This document shows positions 23,220 through 31,578 of a stretch of DNA of 64,000 nt, piece by piece. The notes below the pieces were generated by a model that searched no databases, had not been told where the DNA came from, and worked only from the letters and a program-made list of their open reading frames with translations. Each line of letters opens with the position of its first letter. Within the stretch, counting starts at the first letter, position 1. The position numbers were made by a program, and so were the translations under genes. This DNA is from Pedobacter sp. SYSU D00535 (GTDB lineage Bacteria; Bacteroidota; Bacteroidia; Sphingobacteriales; Sphingobacteriaceae), in the NCBI RefSeq assembly GCF_017355855.1, contig NZ_JAFEWD010000001.1, positions 186,001-250,000 of the forward strand. The letters are read 5' to 3'.

Positions 23220-26200
23220 ATGAATCAATTAGTACTATTTAAACAGTTTGCCAGGACGAGTATAGTAGGTATTGCTATTGTTCTGAACAGTCTGACGACG
23301 GGGGCTAGCACCCTTACGTTTACCCCGATACCTGCCGCTGATCAGCGAATCGGAACGATTCGGGGGCGGGTGACAGACGCAAAAGGCCAGCCTCTCTCTG
23401 GCGCTTCTGTCCGGATCATCGGTCAACAGCTGGGTGCTTCAGCAGATGGTGACGGGAGATTTACGCTCAATGTGCCTGCGGGTACACATATTCTTGAGGC
23501 TTCCTTCATCTCCTTCAAGGCAGAACGTAAAACGCTTAGCATTAAGGATGGTGAAAGTCTTAGTGTCAATTTCGTTCTCGTGGAAGAGAATAACTCGCTG
23601 AATGAGGTGGTAGTAGTGGGCTACGGGCAGCAGCGGAAAGCAAATTTAACCGGAGCCGTGGATCAGGTAAGCGCGGAGGCTTTACAAAACAGGCCTATTT
23701 CAAATATCTCCCAGGGACTGGTAGGATTGGTCCCTAACCTGAATATCAGAATGTTGGATGGGAAGCCTACGCAATCTCCCGGATTTAATATCAGAGGTAC
23801 CACCTCGATAGGGCAGGGAGGGAATGCACTGATACTGATAGATGGAGTGGAAGGGGATCCGCAGATGATTAATCCGAATGATATCGAAAGTATTTCGGTG
23901 CTGAAGGATGCTGCTTCGGCTTCCATTTATGGGGCACGTGCCGCCTTTGGTGTGATATTGATTACTACTAAAACTCCTTTAAAGGGCAGGACGGCGGTGA
24001 ATTATTCCACGAATTTCTCATGGAATTCGCCAACTACCGTTCCCGACAACATTACAGAATCCTATCCCTGGGCAAAGGGTTTTAGCGATGCCTGGTCGCG
24101 CTGGAACGACAATGGCAATACGCTCACTGCGGTAAACAAAACTTTGCCCTTTTCGCCTGCCTACCTGGCAGAAATTAAAAGGAGGTGGGAAGACCCAACA
24201 CTACCGCGGGTGGAGATCAACCCAGTTACGAAGGAATATCAGTACTACTACAGTACCGACTGGTACAAGGAGCTGTACAAGAATAGTTTCCTTTCCCAGG
24301 AGCACAACCTTTCTTTCTCGGGAGGAGGAGAGAAGAGTGCATTTTATGTGAGCGGCCGGTATAGAGGGCAGGACGGCTTATTTCGTTATAACTCGGATAA
24401 CTTCGGCGTGTATAACCTGCGTGCCAAAGGTAGTATTGACCTGACGCAGTGGCTCCAGCTGGAAAACAATATGGAGTACTCTTCCATGAAGTACCACCAG
24501 CCGCTGAACGTGGGTGAAGGAAGTGGCATCTGGAGGAATATGGCGGATGAGGGGCACCCCCTGGCTCCGTTGCAAAACCCCGACGGCTCTCTCTCTTTTT
24601 CGGCTGCCTATACAGTCGGCGATTATTATATCGGAAGAAACGCCATCGACAATTCGCGACGCTTGTTGCGAAACAGAACTTCGGCAACTGCACGTTTTTT
24701 TGATAAGAATCTTACCATTCGCGGCGATTTTACCTTCCAGAATAATGACGAGGGAGCGCAACAAAATAGGGTGCAAGTGCCCTATAGTCGTTATCAGGGG
24801 GTGACCGGCTTTACCGGTACGAACACCAATGATTTGATGGAGGCAAGAAGAACGAACGAATACATAGCAACGAACGTTTACGCCGATTACAGTACCTTTC
24901 TGAATAGTGCCCACAACTTCAAATTTTTAGCCGGGTTTAACTATGAGCAATCGCTTTCGAGAAATCTTCAGGCACAACGAAACGGTGTGGTATACTCGGA
25001 AGCGGACGATTTAAACCTGGCACTTGGTCAAAGCATTGTGACCGGTGGAGGGTACCAGAAATGGGCCATTGCGGGCGGATTTTTCCGGGTTAATTATAAC
25101 TTTCGTGAGCGCTACCTGCTGGAGTTTAATGGCCGTTACGACGGTTCTTCCAAGTTTCCTGCAGACGAGCAATGGGCCTTCTTTCCCTCGGTATCGGCAG
25201 GCTGGCGATTGTCGGAAGAGCCCTTTTGGAACGTTAGTCCGGCTGTCCTGAACGATATCAAGCTTCGGGCATCCTACGGCTCCCTCGGTAACGGGAATGT
25301 GAGGCCTTATGCCTTTACCGAAAGTTTTAGAATCAGCCAATCTGAACGTATTATCAACGGCGTTCGTCCCCAACAAACCGGGCAGCCCGGCGTAATTCCT
25401 GCTGGTTTAACCTGGGAAACCGCTACTACCGGAAATATTGGACTCGACCTTTCTGCGCTAAACAACAGGCTCCAATTCGTGGGTGACGTGTATCGCCGCT
25501 GGACTACAGACATGTTCACTGTTGGTCCAACCGTGCCGGCGGTATATGGTACGACCGTTCCCCTTGGAAACTATGCGGATCTGGAAACTACCGGTTGGGA
25601 AATTTCCCTTAATTGGGCCGATGATTTCTCGCTGGGCAAGAAGCCATTTGGCTATGGGCTAAAGGTGATGCTGTCTGACTATACCTCCATTATCACCAAG
25701 TACAACAATAAGGACATGCTGCTGACCGATCATTACACCGGAAAGCGCATTGGCGAAATTTGGGGCTATCAGGTGGAAGGTTTGTTCCGTTCCGCCGAGG
25801 AGATTGCTAATTCGCCCTCTCAGGCAAATATCCCCAACACCAATACGAGAAAAAATTATGTGGGCGACCTGAAGTTCCGAAATCTCGACGGAGATAATGT
25901 GATCTACCACGGCGAAAATAAGGTCGGAAATTCCGGCGACAAAACTATCATCGGTAATTCGGAACCTCGGTATATGTTTGGCTTCAACCTGTCGGGTGAT
26001 TATGGCGGCTTCTTCTTATCGGCCTTCTTTCAGGGCGTGATGAAACAAGACTGGTACCCTGCCGCTGAATCCCGCTTCTGGGGGCAGTACAACCGCCCTT
26101 ACAACAGTTATCCAAGCTGGCACGAGGATAATATGTTCCGGGAGGAACTTGGGAATTTTGACGCCTATCTTCCAAGGCTGGTAGGGTATGTGGCACAGGG

Positions 26201-26510
26201 AACAGGCCGGGCACTCCAGGTTCCGAATGACCGTTACCTGCAAAACGCAGCTTATGTACGACTGCGCAACCTGCAGTTCGGATATACGCTCCCTAAACGC
26301 CTTGCAGCAAAGATCAGTGCGAGCAACGCCCGACTGTACCTGTCGGCGGAAAACCTCTGGACCTGGTCGCCGATGTATAAATGGACGAAGGATACCGACG
26401 TAACCAGTATTTACGGCTCCGACCGCGACCTAAGTGGCGGGAACAGCGGTGATGGCTATAATTATCCCATGCTCAAAGCGGTATCATTTGGGCTGACTGT
26501 TAATTTTTAA
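23220..26510 (+). CDS. SusC/RagA-type TonB-linked outer-membrane receptor, locus 1
   Basis: The 1096-residue protein has a signal segment (about 1-30), then a carboxypeptidase-regulatory-like Ig domain from GTIRGRVTDAKGQPLSGASV to about 120. The SusC linker EVVVVGYGQQRKANLTGAV follows, then a TonB plug with NISQGLVGLVPNLNIR, INPNDIESISVLKDAASASIYG and ITTKTPLKG, then a long beta-barrel ending in SFGLTVNF. It has no STN domain, unlike the receptor at 41896. It imports oligomers across the outer membrane using TonB energy together with the SusD lipoprotein, which begins 11 bp later. The substrate is unknown. Confidence 0.95.
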   Translation: MNQLVLFKQFARTSIVGIAIVLNSLTTGASTLTFTPIPAADQRIGTIRGRVTDAKGQPLSGASVRIIGQQLGASADGDGRFTLNVPAGTHILEASFISFKAERKTLSIKDGESLSVNFVLVEENNSLNEVVVVGYGQQRKANLTGAVDQVSAEALQNRPISNISQGLVGLVPNLNIRMLDGKPTQSPGFNIRGTTSIGQGGNALILIDGVEGDPQMINPNDIESISVLKDAASASIYGARAAFGVILITTKTPLKGRTAVNYSTNFSWNSPTTVPDNITESYPWAKGFSDAWSRWNDNGNTLTAVNKTLPFSPAYLAEIKRRWEDPTLPRVEINPVTKEYQYYYSTDWYKELYKNSFLSQEHNLSFSGGGEKSAFYVSGRYRGQDGLFRYNSDNFGVYNLRAKGSIDLTQWLQLENNMEYSSMKYHQPLNVGEGSGIWRNMADEGHPLAPLQNPDGSLSFSAAYTVGDYYIGRNAIDNSRRLLRNRTSATARFFDKNLTIRGDFTFQNNDEGAQQNRVQVPYSRYQGVTGFTGTNTNDLMEARRTNEYIATNVYADYSTFLNSAHNFKFLAGFNYEQSLSRNLQAQRNGVVYSEADDLNLALGQSIVTGGGYQKWAIAGGFFRVNYNFRERYLLEFNGRYDGSSKFPADEQWAFFPSVSAGWRLSEEPFWNVSPAVLNDIKLRASYGSLGNGNVRPYAFTESFRISQSERIINGVRPQQTGQPGVIPAGLTWETATTGNIGLDLSALNNRLQFVGDVYRRWTTDMFTVGPTVPAVYGTTVPLGNYADLETTGWEISLNWADDFSLGKKPFGYGLKVMLSDYTSIITKYNNKDMLLTDHYTGKRIGEIWGYQVEGLFRSAEEIANSPSQANIPNTNTRKNYVGDLKFRNLDGDNVIYHGENKVGNSGDKTIIGNSEPRYMFGFNLSGDYGGFFLSAFFQGVMKQDWYPAAESRFWGQYNRPYNSYPSWHEDNMFREELGNFDAYLPRLVGYVAQGTGRALQVPNDRYLQNAAYVRLRNLQFGYTLPKRLAAKISASNARLYLSAENLWTWSPMYKWTKDTDVTSIYGSDRDLSGGNSGDGYNYPMLKAVSFGLTVNF

Positions 26511-26520
26511 TCCGAGAGAA

Positions 26521-28287
26521 ATGAAGATATTTTATTCCATATTGATGGCGCTAAGCATCTTATCGCTATCCTCCTGCGAACTTAACGAGGTGCCGGTAGA
26601 TACGGCGACAAACCAAGCCATCTTTGGCTCTGAAAGTGGCATGGACCTGTACGTAAACTCGTTCTATAATATCTTGCCGAACCCCGATGTAGGGGTATTT
26701 CAGGGCGACGACGTTTCTGATATCGTTGCCAGAAACGGCGTGGATAACCTACTCTCGCCAAATGCACTTAGTCCAATTACCAGCTCCGGATGGAACTGGT
26801 CTGACCTCCGCAACATCAACTACTTTATTGAGAATGCGGAAAAAAGTAGCGTGGCTAATAAGAACAACTACCTTGGCTTAGCACGTTTCTTCCGTGCCTT
26901 GTTCTACTTTGACAAAGTAAAGCGGTTCGGAGACGTACCATGGATTGACAGAACCATCGAGGTTTCTGATAGTCCGACCTTGATGGGGCCACGGAACAGT
27001 CGCTTCGAAGTGATGGACAAGGTGCTTGCTGATCTCGATTTTGCGATTGAAAATATCTCCCTTACTGCTGACCCCAGCTGCACACGGATCACCAAAAATG
27101 TGGCGAGGGCTTACAAGACAAGGATCTGCCTCTACGAAGCCTCTTTCCGGAAATACCACACCTCCTACAATCAGCAATCCGCGGCAGCGCGCTGGTATAA
27201 TGAGGTCGTTCAAGCTGCAAATAACATCAGCGGATTCAGCCTTCACCAGGCTGCTTCGCCAGACAGGTCTTACCGCGAGCTTTTTATTGCGAGAACACCC
27301 TACGCGGACGAGACTATTCTGGTAGTGGTGCTTAGCGCCAATCTGCAGGTTTACAGCTCTGCTAATCGCAGATTTATCAGTCCCACCTATGGCAACCGCC
27401 CCAGCCTTACGCGCCGTTTTGTAAATACTTATCTTAAACTCGATGGAACCCCCTTCACGGCCGATCCTGCTTACGCTACCACACAGTTTGTAGACGAAGT
27501 AAAGAACCGCGACCTCCGCCTGAAACAGACGATACGTGCTGAAGACTACCGCCGTACCGAAAACGGAGTTCCCGTTATAGCTCCTCCCAACTTTAGTCAA
27601 ACTTTCACAGGTTACCAGCCTATCAAGTGGACGTATGACGAACGGTTCCCATATGATGATGAGAGCAGGAATGACAACGCCCATGTGATCATGCGCTGGG
27701 GCGAAGTACTGTTGAACAAAGCGGAAGCATTGGCAGAGCTCGGGCGGATGACAAATGCTGACTGGGCTTCCACCATCGGAGCCCTGCGAAGACGGGCAGG
27801 CATCACCGGACCGACATTAACCAACATGCCAACTGTTGCGGATCCATACATGGTAAACTTCTACCGGGGCAAGTTTACCGATCCGGTATTGCTGGAAGTA
27901 TTGCGCGACCGGGCGATCGAGCTGGGATTTGAAGGTCTGCGCCCAAGCGATCTGATAAGATGGCGGCTCGGAGAACTGTTCGAAGAGGCTCCTATGAACG
28001 GCATCTATGTGCCTGCCCTCGGGGAGTATGACCTTAACGGAGATGGCATCAAAGATGTTTATTTCTACCAGGGAACAAAACCGACCTCCAGCTCGCCTGG
28101 AATTGCATTTGTAGATGTGAGTCCTTCCTCAGCAGCAGGAAGACTGCAGTTGTCGAACGGCACCTCTGGAGAAGTAGTGTTTAACCCGGGGGTACGTGAT
28201 TGGGAAGACAAGAAGTACTTATACCCAATCCCTCAGAACGACCGTACGATGAACCCCGCCCTTGGACAAAACACCGGATGGGAGTAA
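26521..28287 (+). CDS. SusD/RagB-type substrate-binding lipoprotein, locus 1
   Basis: The 588-residue protein has the signal MKIFYSILMALSILSLSSC with Cys19 as lipid anchor, then the SusD-typical NEVPVDTATNQAIFGSESGMD. Later come LGLARFFRALFYFDKVKRFGDVPW (TPR-like core), VARAYKTRICLYEAS and the conserved C-terminal VLLEVLRDRAIELGFEGLRPSDLIRW. It ends YLYPIPQNDRTMNPALGQNTGW. A GDYDLNGDGIKD-like loop (EYDLNGDGIKDVYFYQ) is an EF-hand-like Ca-binding candidate. It is a surface lid for the SusC partner 11 bp upstream. Confidence 0.95.
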   Translation: MKIFYSILMALSILSLSSCELNEVPVDTATNQAIFGSESGMDLYVNSFYNILPNPDVGVFQGDDVSDIVARNGVDNLLSPNALSPITSSGWNWSDLRNINYFIENAEKSSVANKNNYLGLARFFRALFYFDKVKRFGDVPWIDRTIEVSDSPTLMGPRNSRFEVMDKVLADLDFAIENISLTADPSCTRITKNVARAYKTRICLYEASFRKYHTSYNQQSAAARWYNEVVQAANNISGFSLHQAASPDRSYRELFIARTPYADETILVVVLSANLQVYSSANRRFISPTYGNRPSLTRRFVNTYLKLDGTPFTADPAYATTQFVDEVKNRDLRLKQTIRAEDYRRTENGVPVIAPPNFSQTFTGYQPIKWTYDERFPYDDESRNDNAHVIMRWGEVLLNKAEALAELGRMTNADWASTIGALRRRAGITGPTLTNMPTVADPYMVNFYRGKFTDPVLLEVLRDRAIELGFEGLRPSDLIRWRLGELFEEAPMNGIYVPALGEYDLNGDGIKDVYFYQGTKPTSSSPGIAFVDVSPSSAAGRLQLSNGTSGEVVFNPGVRDWEDKKYLYPIPQNDRTMNPALGQNTGWE

Positions 28288-28367
28288 CAGGCAGGTAATT
28301 AGATTAGAATATGCTAAACGACAAGATGGAACGCTCAAATTTTTGTAATCTTTACTATATATCAGAA

Positions 28368-29219
28368 ATGAAACCACCTATTTTCTTAATCTTTTCTTTG
28401 CTGCTGCTGGCTTCAAGCCTCTTTGCGCAAACAAAAAATACTGCCGGGATAAAAGTGGCCAGCTACAACCTGCGCATGGATACGCCGAAAGACAGCATGA
28501 ATGCATGGCCCCTTCGAAAGGAAAATGTAAAACTCCTTATTCAATACCACGGCTTTGATATTGTAGGAACGCAGGAAGGCTTTCACCACCAGGTAACTGC
28601 CCTTACCGAAATCCCTTACTTTGCCTATTTCGGTGCAGGCCGGGACGACGGCAAGCAGGCAGGTGAGCACTCGGCGATCGTTTATCGGAAGGATCGTTTT
28701 GCACTGCTTGATTCCGGAAACTTCTGGCTTAGGGAAAATCCTGAGCAACCTGGAAAAGGTTGGGACGCTACCTGCTGCAACAGAATTTGCTCCTGGGTGA
28801 AGCTTAGAGATAAGAGTTCTAAAAAAGACTTCTACGTTTTCAACGCACATTTCGATCATCAGGGGGTTGTTGCACGCAGGGAATCCGGAAAGTTAATGGT
28901 TTCGAAGATTAAAGAGATCGCGAAAAACAGTCCTGTGATTTGTATGGGCGACTTTAATTCTACGCCTGAAACTGAACAAATTAGGACGCTGGCAGCTACA
29001 CTTCAGGATAGTTACACTGTCACTAAGCTGCCGCCGTACGGACCTGTAGGAACATTCAACGGCTTCCAGCTTTCCGCTCCAATGAAACACCGGATAGATT
29101 ACATTTTTGTTAATAAGGACTTCGAAGTGTCAAAATACGCGGTCCTTACTGATTTAAAGGATCAACGCTATCCCTCAGATCACCTTCCGGTAGTAGCAAC
29201 ACTCGACTTTGTCCGTTAA
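28368..29219 (+). CDS. Secreted endonuclease/exonuclease/phosphatase-family hydrolase
   Basis: The ATG at 28368 gives a signal peptide (MKPPIFLIFSLLLLASSLFA); the longer frame would hide it. The 283-residue protein shows the EEP motifs in order: KVASYNLRMD, DIVGTQEGFHHQ (catalytic Glu), HSAIVYRKDRF, FNAHFDHQG (His), VICMGDFNSTPET (Asp and Asn) and the last motif YPSDHLPVVATL (Asp-His). These are metal-dependent phosphodiesterases or phosphatases. Export and position right after SusCD (81 bp) suggest it processes an imported or surface phospho-compound, but the substrate is unknown. A perfect terminator-like hairpin ends the unit. Confidence 0.9.
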   Translation: MKPPIFLIFSLLLLASSLFAQTKNTAGIKVASYNLRMDTPKDSMNAWPLRKENVKLLIQYHGFDIVGTQEGFHHQVTALTEIPYFAYFGAGRDDGKQAGEHSAIVYRKDRFALLDSGNFWLRENPEQPGKGWDATCCNRICSWVKLRDKSSKKDFYVFNAHFDHQGVVARRESGKLMVSKIKEIAKNSPVICMGDFNSTPETEQIRTLAATLQDSYTVTKLPPYGPVGTFNGFQLSAPMKHRIDYIFVNKDFEVSKYAVLTDLKDQRYPSDHLPVVATLDFVR

Positions 29220-29252
29220 GGCTTCTTTTGTTGCAACATGGTTGATAGACCC

Positions 29253-29292
29253 AAAAAGCTCTCTGGAATTGTTTAATTCCAGGGAGCTTTTT
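29253..29292 (+). terminator. Hairpin terminator after SusCD locus 1
   Basis: Arms AAAAAGCTC-T-CTGGAATT and AATTCCAG-G-GAGCTTTTT around loop GTTT. The outer A/T pairs give a T-run on both strands, so it should work in either direction. Confidence 0.8.
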
Positions 29293-29382
29293 GAGGTTTA
29301 ACCGAGTCTGCTCAGCTACCGCCCCTTCTGGTCTGATTCGTCCGGATCGAAATGCTCGGAATAAAAATACTTTCGCTCTTCG

Positions 29383-29423
29383 CATGGAAGAAAAGGAGTT
29401 TTATCGCAGACATATTTTAGCAG
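29383..29423 (+). pseudogene. Short fragment resembling the 3' end of the gene at 38286
   Basis: The stretch can be read MEEKEFYRRHIL, very close to IEEKEFLRRHIF at the end of the membrane protein at 38286-38729. The DNA also matches at most positions over about 40 bases. No further similarity is evident on either side, so it could be a tiny decayed remnant or a chance shared motif. Confidence 0.35.
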
Positions 29424-29588
29424 ACCAACGACTGTGTGATTCAGAGGTAAAAATGCGAGTTAGATACGGCTGGGAGAGCTCCAGCTTATGCAAAACATGA
29501 CGAGCGCTAAGGAAATCTTGCCACACGGAAACCTCAGTAATTTCCCAAAAACAAAAACAATGCTTTTGAGACGAAGGTTCACATTTCC

Positions 29589-30938
29589 ATGAATGTATTA
29601 ACAACACAATCAGGACTCATTGCTGCCTGTCTACTTACTGTAAGCTTAACGGTAAGTTGCGGCGGGTCGGATAAAAAACAAATAAAAAGCGGTGCAGATA
29701 CTGTAGCCACTATAGCCCTGGCGACAGGTGAAATTACCCTACCGGAGCCTGACACCACAGCCTCAAAAACAAAATACTCCGAAATCATCGGCTGGCCGGA
29801 GGGCAGGACGCCTGTAGCACCCGAGGGATTTAGCGTCACTCGTTATGCCGACGGCTTCCAGAGTCCCCGCTGGATTTACCAGGCACCCAACGGCGACATC
29901 TTTATCGCGGAAGCGGCAACCGAACACACCCTGAAGAAAAGGGCTAAAGATATGGTGACGGGTAAGGCTAAATCGCAACAACAGGAGGGCAGTGCTAATC
30001 GTATCACCCTGCTAAGAGACGCGAACCAGGACGGTAAGCCGGAGCTCAAAACAATCTTTCTGACTGGTTTGAAGCAACCTTTGGGGATGCTGATCCTCAA
30101 CAACTCCTTTTACGTGGCCAATACCAACGGTGTGGTTCAGTATCCCTATACTCCCGGGCAGACCAGGATGACAGCGAAGGGAAAAAAGATTCTGGAGCTG
30201 ACCGCAGATGGCTACAATAACCATTGGACGAGGAATCTCATTGCAAGTCCCGATGGCTCGAAGATCTATGTTTCAGTAGGTTCAGCCTCCAATTACGGAG
30301 AGCATGGAATGGAGCATGAGATCCGGCGGGCCAATATCCTGGAGATAAACCGCGACGGTACGCAGGAGAAAGTGTTTGCCAGCGGACTCCGCAACCCGGT
30401 GGGGATGGATTGGTACCCCGGCAGCAATACACTTTGGACTGCCGTGAACGAACGGGACGGACTTGGAGACGAGCTGGTGCCGGATTACCTGACGAGTGTA
30501 AAGGAGGGTGGCTTTTATGGCTGGCCATATGCCTACTTTGGCCAAAACGAAGACCCAAGGCTGAAAGGAGTACGACCCGACCTGGTCAAAAAAACGATCG
30601 TACCGGACGTAGCGCTGGGCTCGCATACCGCTTCATTGGGTTTGGCTTTCTATGATCAGAAGGCATTCCCTAATAAATATCATAATGGAGCGTTCATCGG
30701 ACAGCACGGCTCCTGGAACCACTCGCAGCTGGTTGGCTATAAAGTTGTATTTGTTCCCTTTAGGAACGGAAGGCCCGCTGGCAAACCTGAGGATTTCCTC
30801 ACAGGATTTGTCGCCAATCAGGAAGACGGTAAAGTCTACGGACGTCCGGTTGGAGTCGCCGTTCTCCGGGATGGCTCCCTACTCGTCGCCGACGATGCTT
30901 CAAATGTTATCTGGAGAGTAGCGGCAGAAAAAAAATAA
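29589..30938 (+). CDS. Sorbosone-dehydrogenase-like PQQ/beta-propeller lipoprotein
   Basis: The 449-residue protein has a signal with lipobox TVSC (Cys24), then a six-bladed propeller typical of the PQQ sorbosone/glucose dehydrogenase family: EGFSVTRYADGFQSPRWI, then RITLLRDANQDGKPELKTIF, GLKQPLGMLI, SASNYGEHG, RANILEINRDG, FASGLRNPVGMDW and the end DGSLLVADDASNVIWRVA. The expected role is membrane-anchored oxidation of a sugar or sugar derivative with PQQ, but no PQQ synthesis genes are here. It stands between SusCD loci 1 and 2. Confidence 0.85.
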   Translation: MNVLTTQSGLIAACLLTVSLTVSCGGSDKKQIKSGADTVATIALATGEITLPEPDTTASKTKYSEIIGWPEGRTPVAPEGFSVTRYADGFQSPRWIYQAPNGDIFIAEAATEHTLKKRAKDMVTGKAKSQQQEGSANRITLLRDANQDGKPELKTIFLTGLKQPLGMLILNNSFYVANTNGVVQYPYTPGQTRMTAKGKKILELTADGYNNHWTRNLIASPDGSKIYVSVGSASNYGEHGMEHEIRRANILEINRDGTQEKVFASGLRNPVGMDWYPGSNTLWTAVNERDGLGDELVPDYLTSVKEGGFYGWPYAYFGQNEDPRLKGVRPDLVKKTIVPDVALGSHTASLGLAFYDQKAFPNKYHNGAFIGQHGSWNHSQLVGYKVVFVPFRNGRPAGKPEDFLTGFVANQEDGKVYGRPVGVAVLRDGSLLVADDASNVIWRVAAEKK

Positions 30939-30951
30939 GGGGTCACACCGT

Positions 30952-30988
30952 CGATAGTACCTTATCGGATCCCGTTTTTTTTTACGGG
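30952..30988 (+). terminator. Weak terminator after the sorbosone-dehydrogenase-like gene
   Basis: CGATA and TATCG arms, then nine consecutive T and a CCCGT/ACGGG pair around them. The stem is short, so confidence is low. Confidence 0.35.
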
Positions 30989-31050
30989 CGCAAGTAGACG
31001 CCTGTTGAAGGAACTGCCGTACTGAGTAGAGCAAAGCTAATGAAACTTAT

Positions 31051-31074
31051 CCTCCCGGCATCTTAACCGGGAGG
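31051..31074. repeat. CCTCCCGG hairpin
   Basis: Perfect 8-base arms CCTCCCGG and CCGGGAGG around an 8-base loop, about 500 bases before the SusC ATG. No T-run follows. Function unknown. Confidence 0.4.
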
Positions 31075-31578
31075 CAATTCCGGGAAGCTGGCGAAGCTGG
31101 AGGTCATTCACCCAAACAGGAAGCCCAGCAACGATGAGCAGTGTCACCTCTGCTCGTCCTGAACTAAAAAGCGAAGGAGGAAGTCTTTTTACGGTTCAGA
31201 TGAATAGTAGGAACTGTAACCGCTCTTAATCACTTAAGGTATTACCCTAATTTCTCACTTACCCCGCCTACTTTACACACTTTAAGTAAACTTATCAGCC
31301 TGTCTAACAGGAGAAGCAGTTATTGCTATTTTCGGGCTTTCTCACCTGGAAACAAAAACCACTCATTTAAAACAGAAATCAGTTTCGGTGGTAGTATTAT
31401 TAGAGCTCAACATAACCAAGATAAACCTAATTCCTGATTATTGTTTGACCCATCTGTCCTTTTTATAGTTCTCTCTATTTGAAAAACAACACGTTAAAGA
31501 AAGGAGGTGATTGATTAGTATACCTGTTATTAATTCCTTTTCTGCTATAACATCTAATTACCAATAAAAATTCTGGCT

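Larger units (their letters stand above)
29220..29588. other. Intergenic region with terminator and a gene-fragment-like patch
   Basis: It holds the hairpin at 29253-29292 and a stretch at 29383-29420 resembling part of the gene at 38286-38729 (see findings). No intact gene. Confidence 0.5.
30939..31578. other. 640-bp upstream region of SusC locus 2
   Basis: No gene is recognised. It has a weak terminator-like stem (30952-30988), a CCTCCCGG/CCGGGAGG hairpin (31051-31074), and a purine-rich aaggaggtgatt at 31501-31512 that does not precede a start codon. The region may hold the promoter of the SusC gene, but no exact TAnnTTTG box is seen. Confidence 0.5.

Noticed and set aside
26878-27684. 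Long minus-strand open frame of 268 residues inside the SusD gene
   Set aside because: It is antisense to a well-supported SusD gene and its peptide has no recognisable domain.
30282-30626. Minus-strand open frames inside the sorbosone-dehydrogenase-like gene
   Set aside because: Antisense shadows of a gene with clear family motifs.
31501-31512. aaggaggtgatt resembles a perfect Shine-Dalgarno sequence or the complement of the 16S rRNA 3' end
   Set aside because: No start codon with an open frame follows within a usable distance and the flanking bases do not continue as 16S rRNA; it is probably chance.
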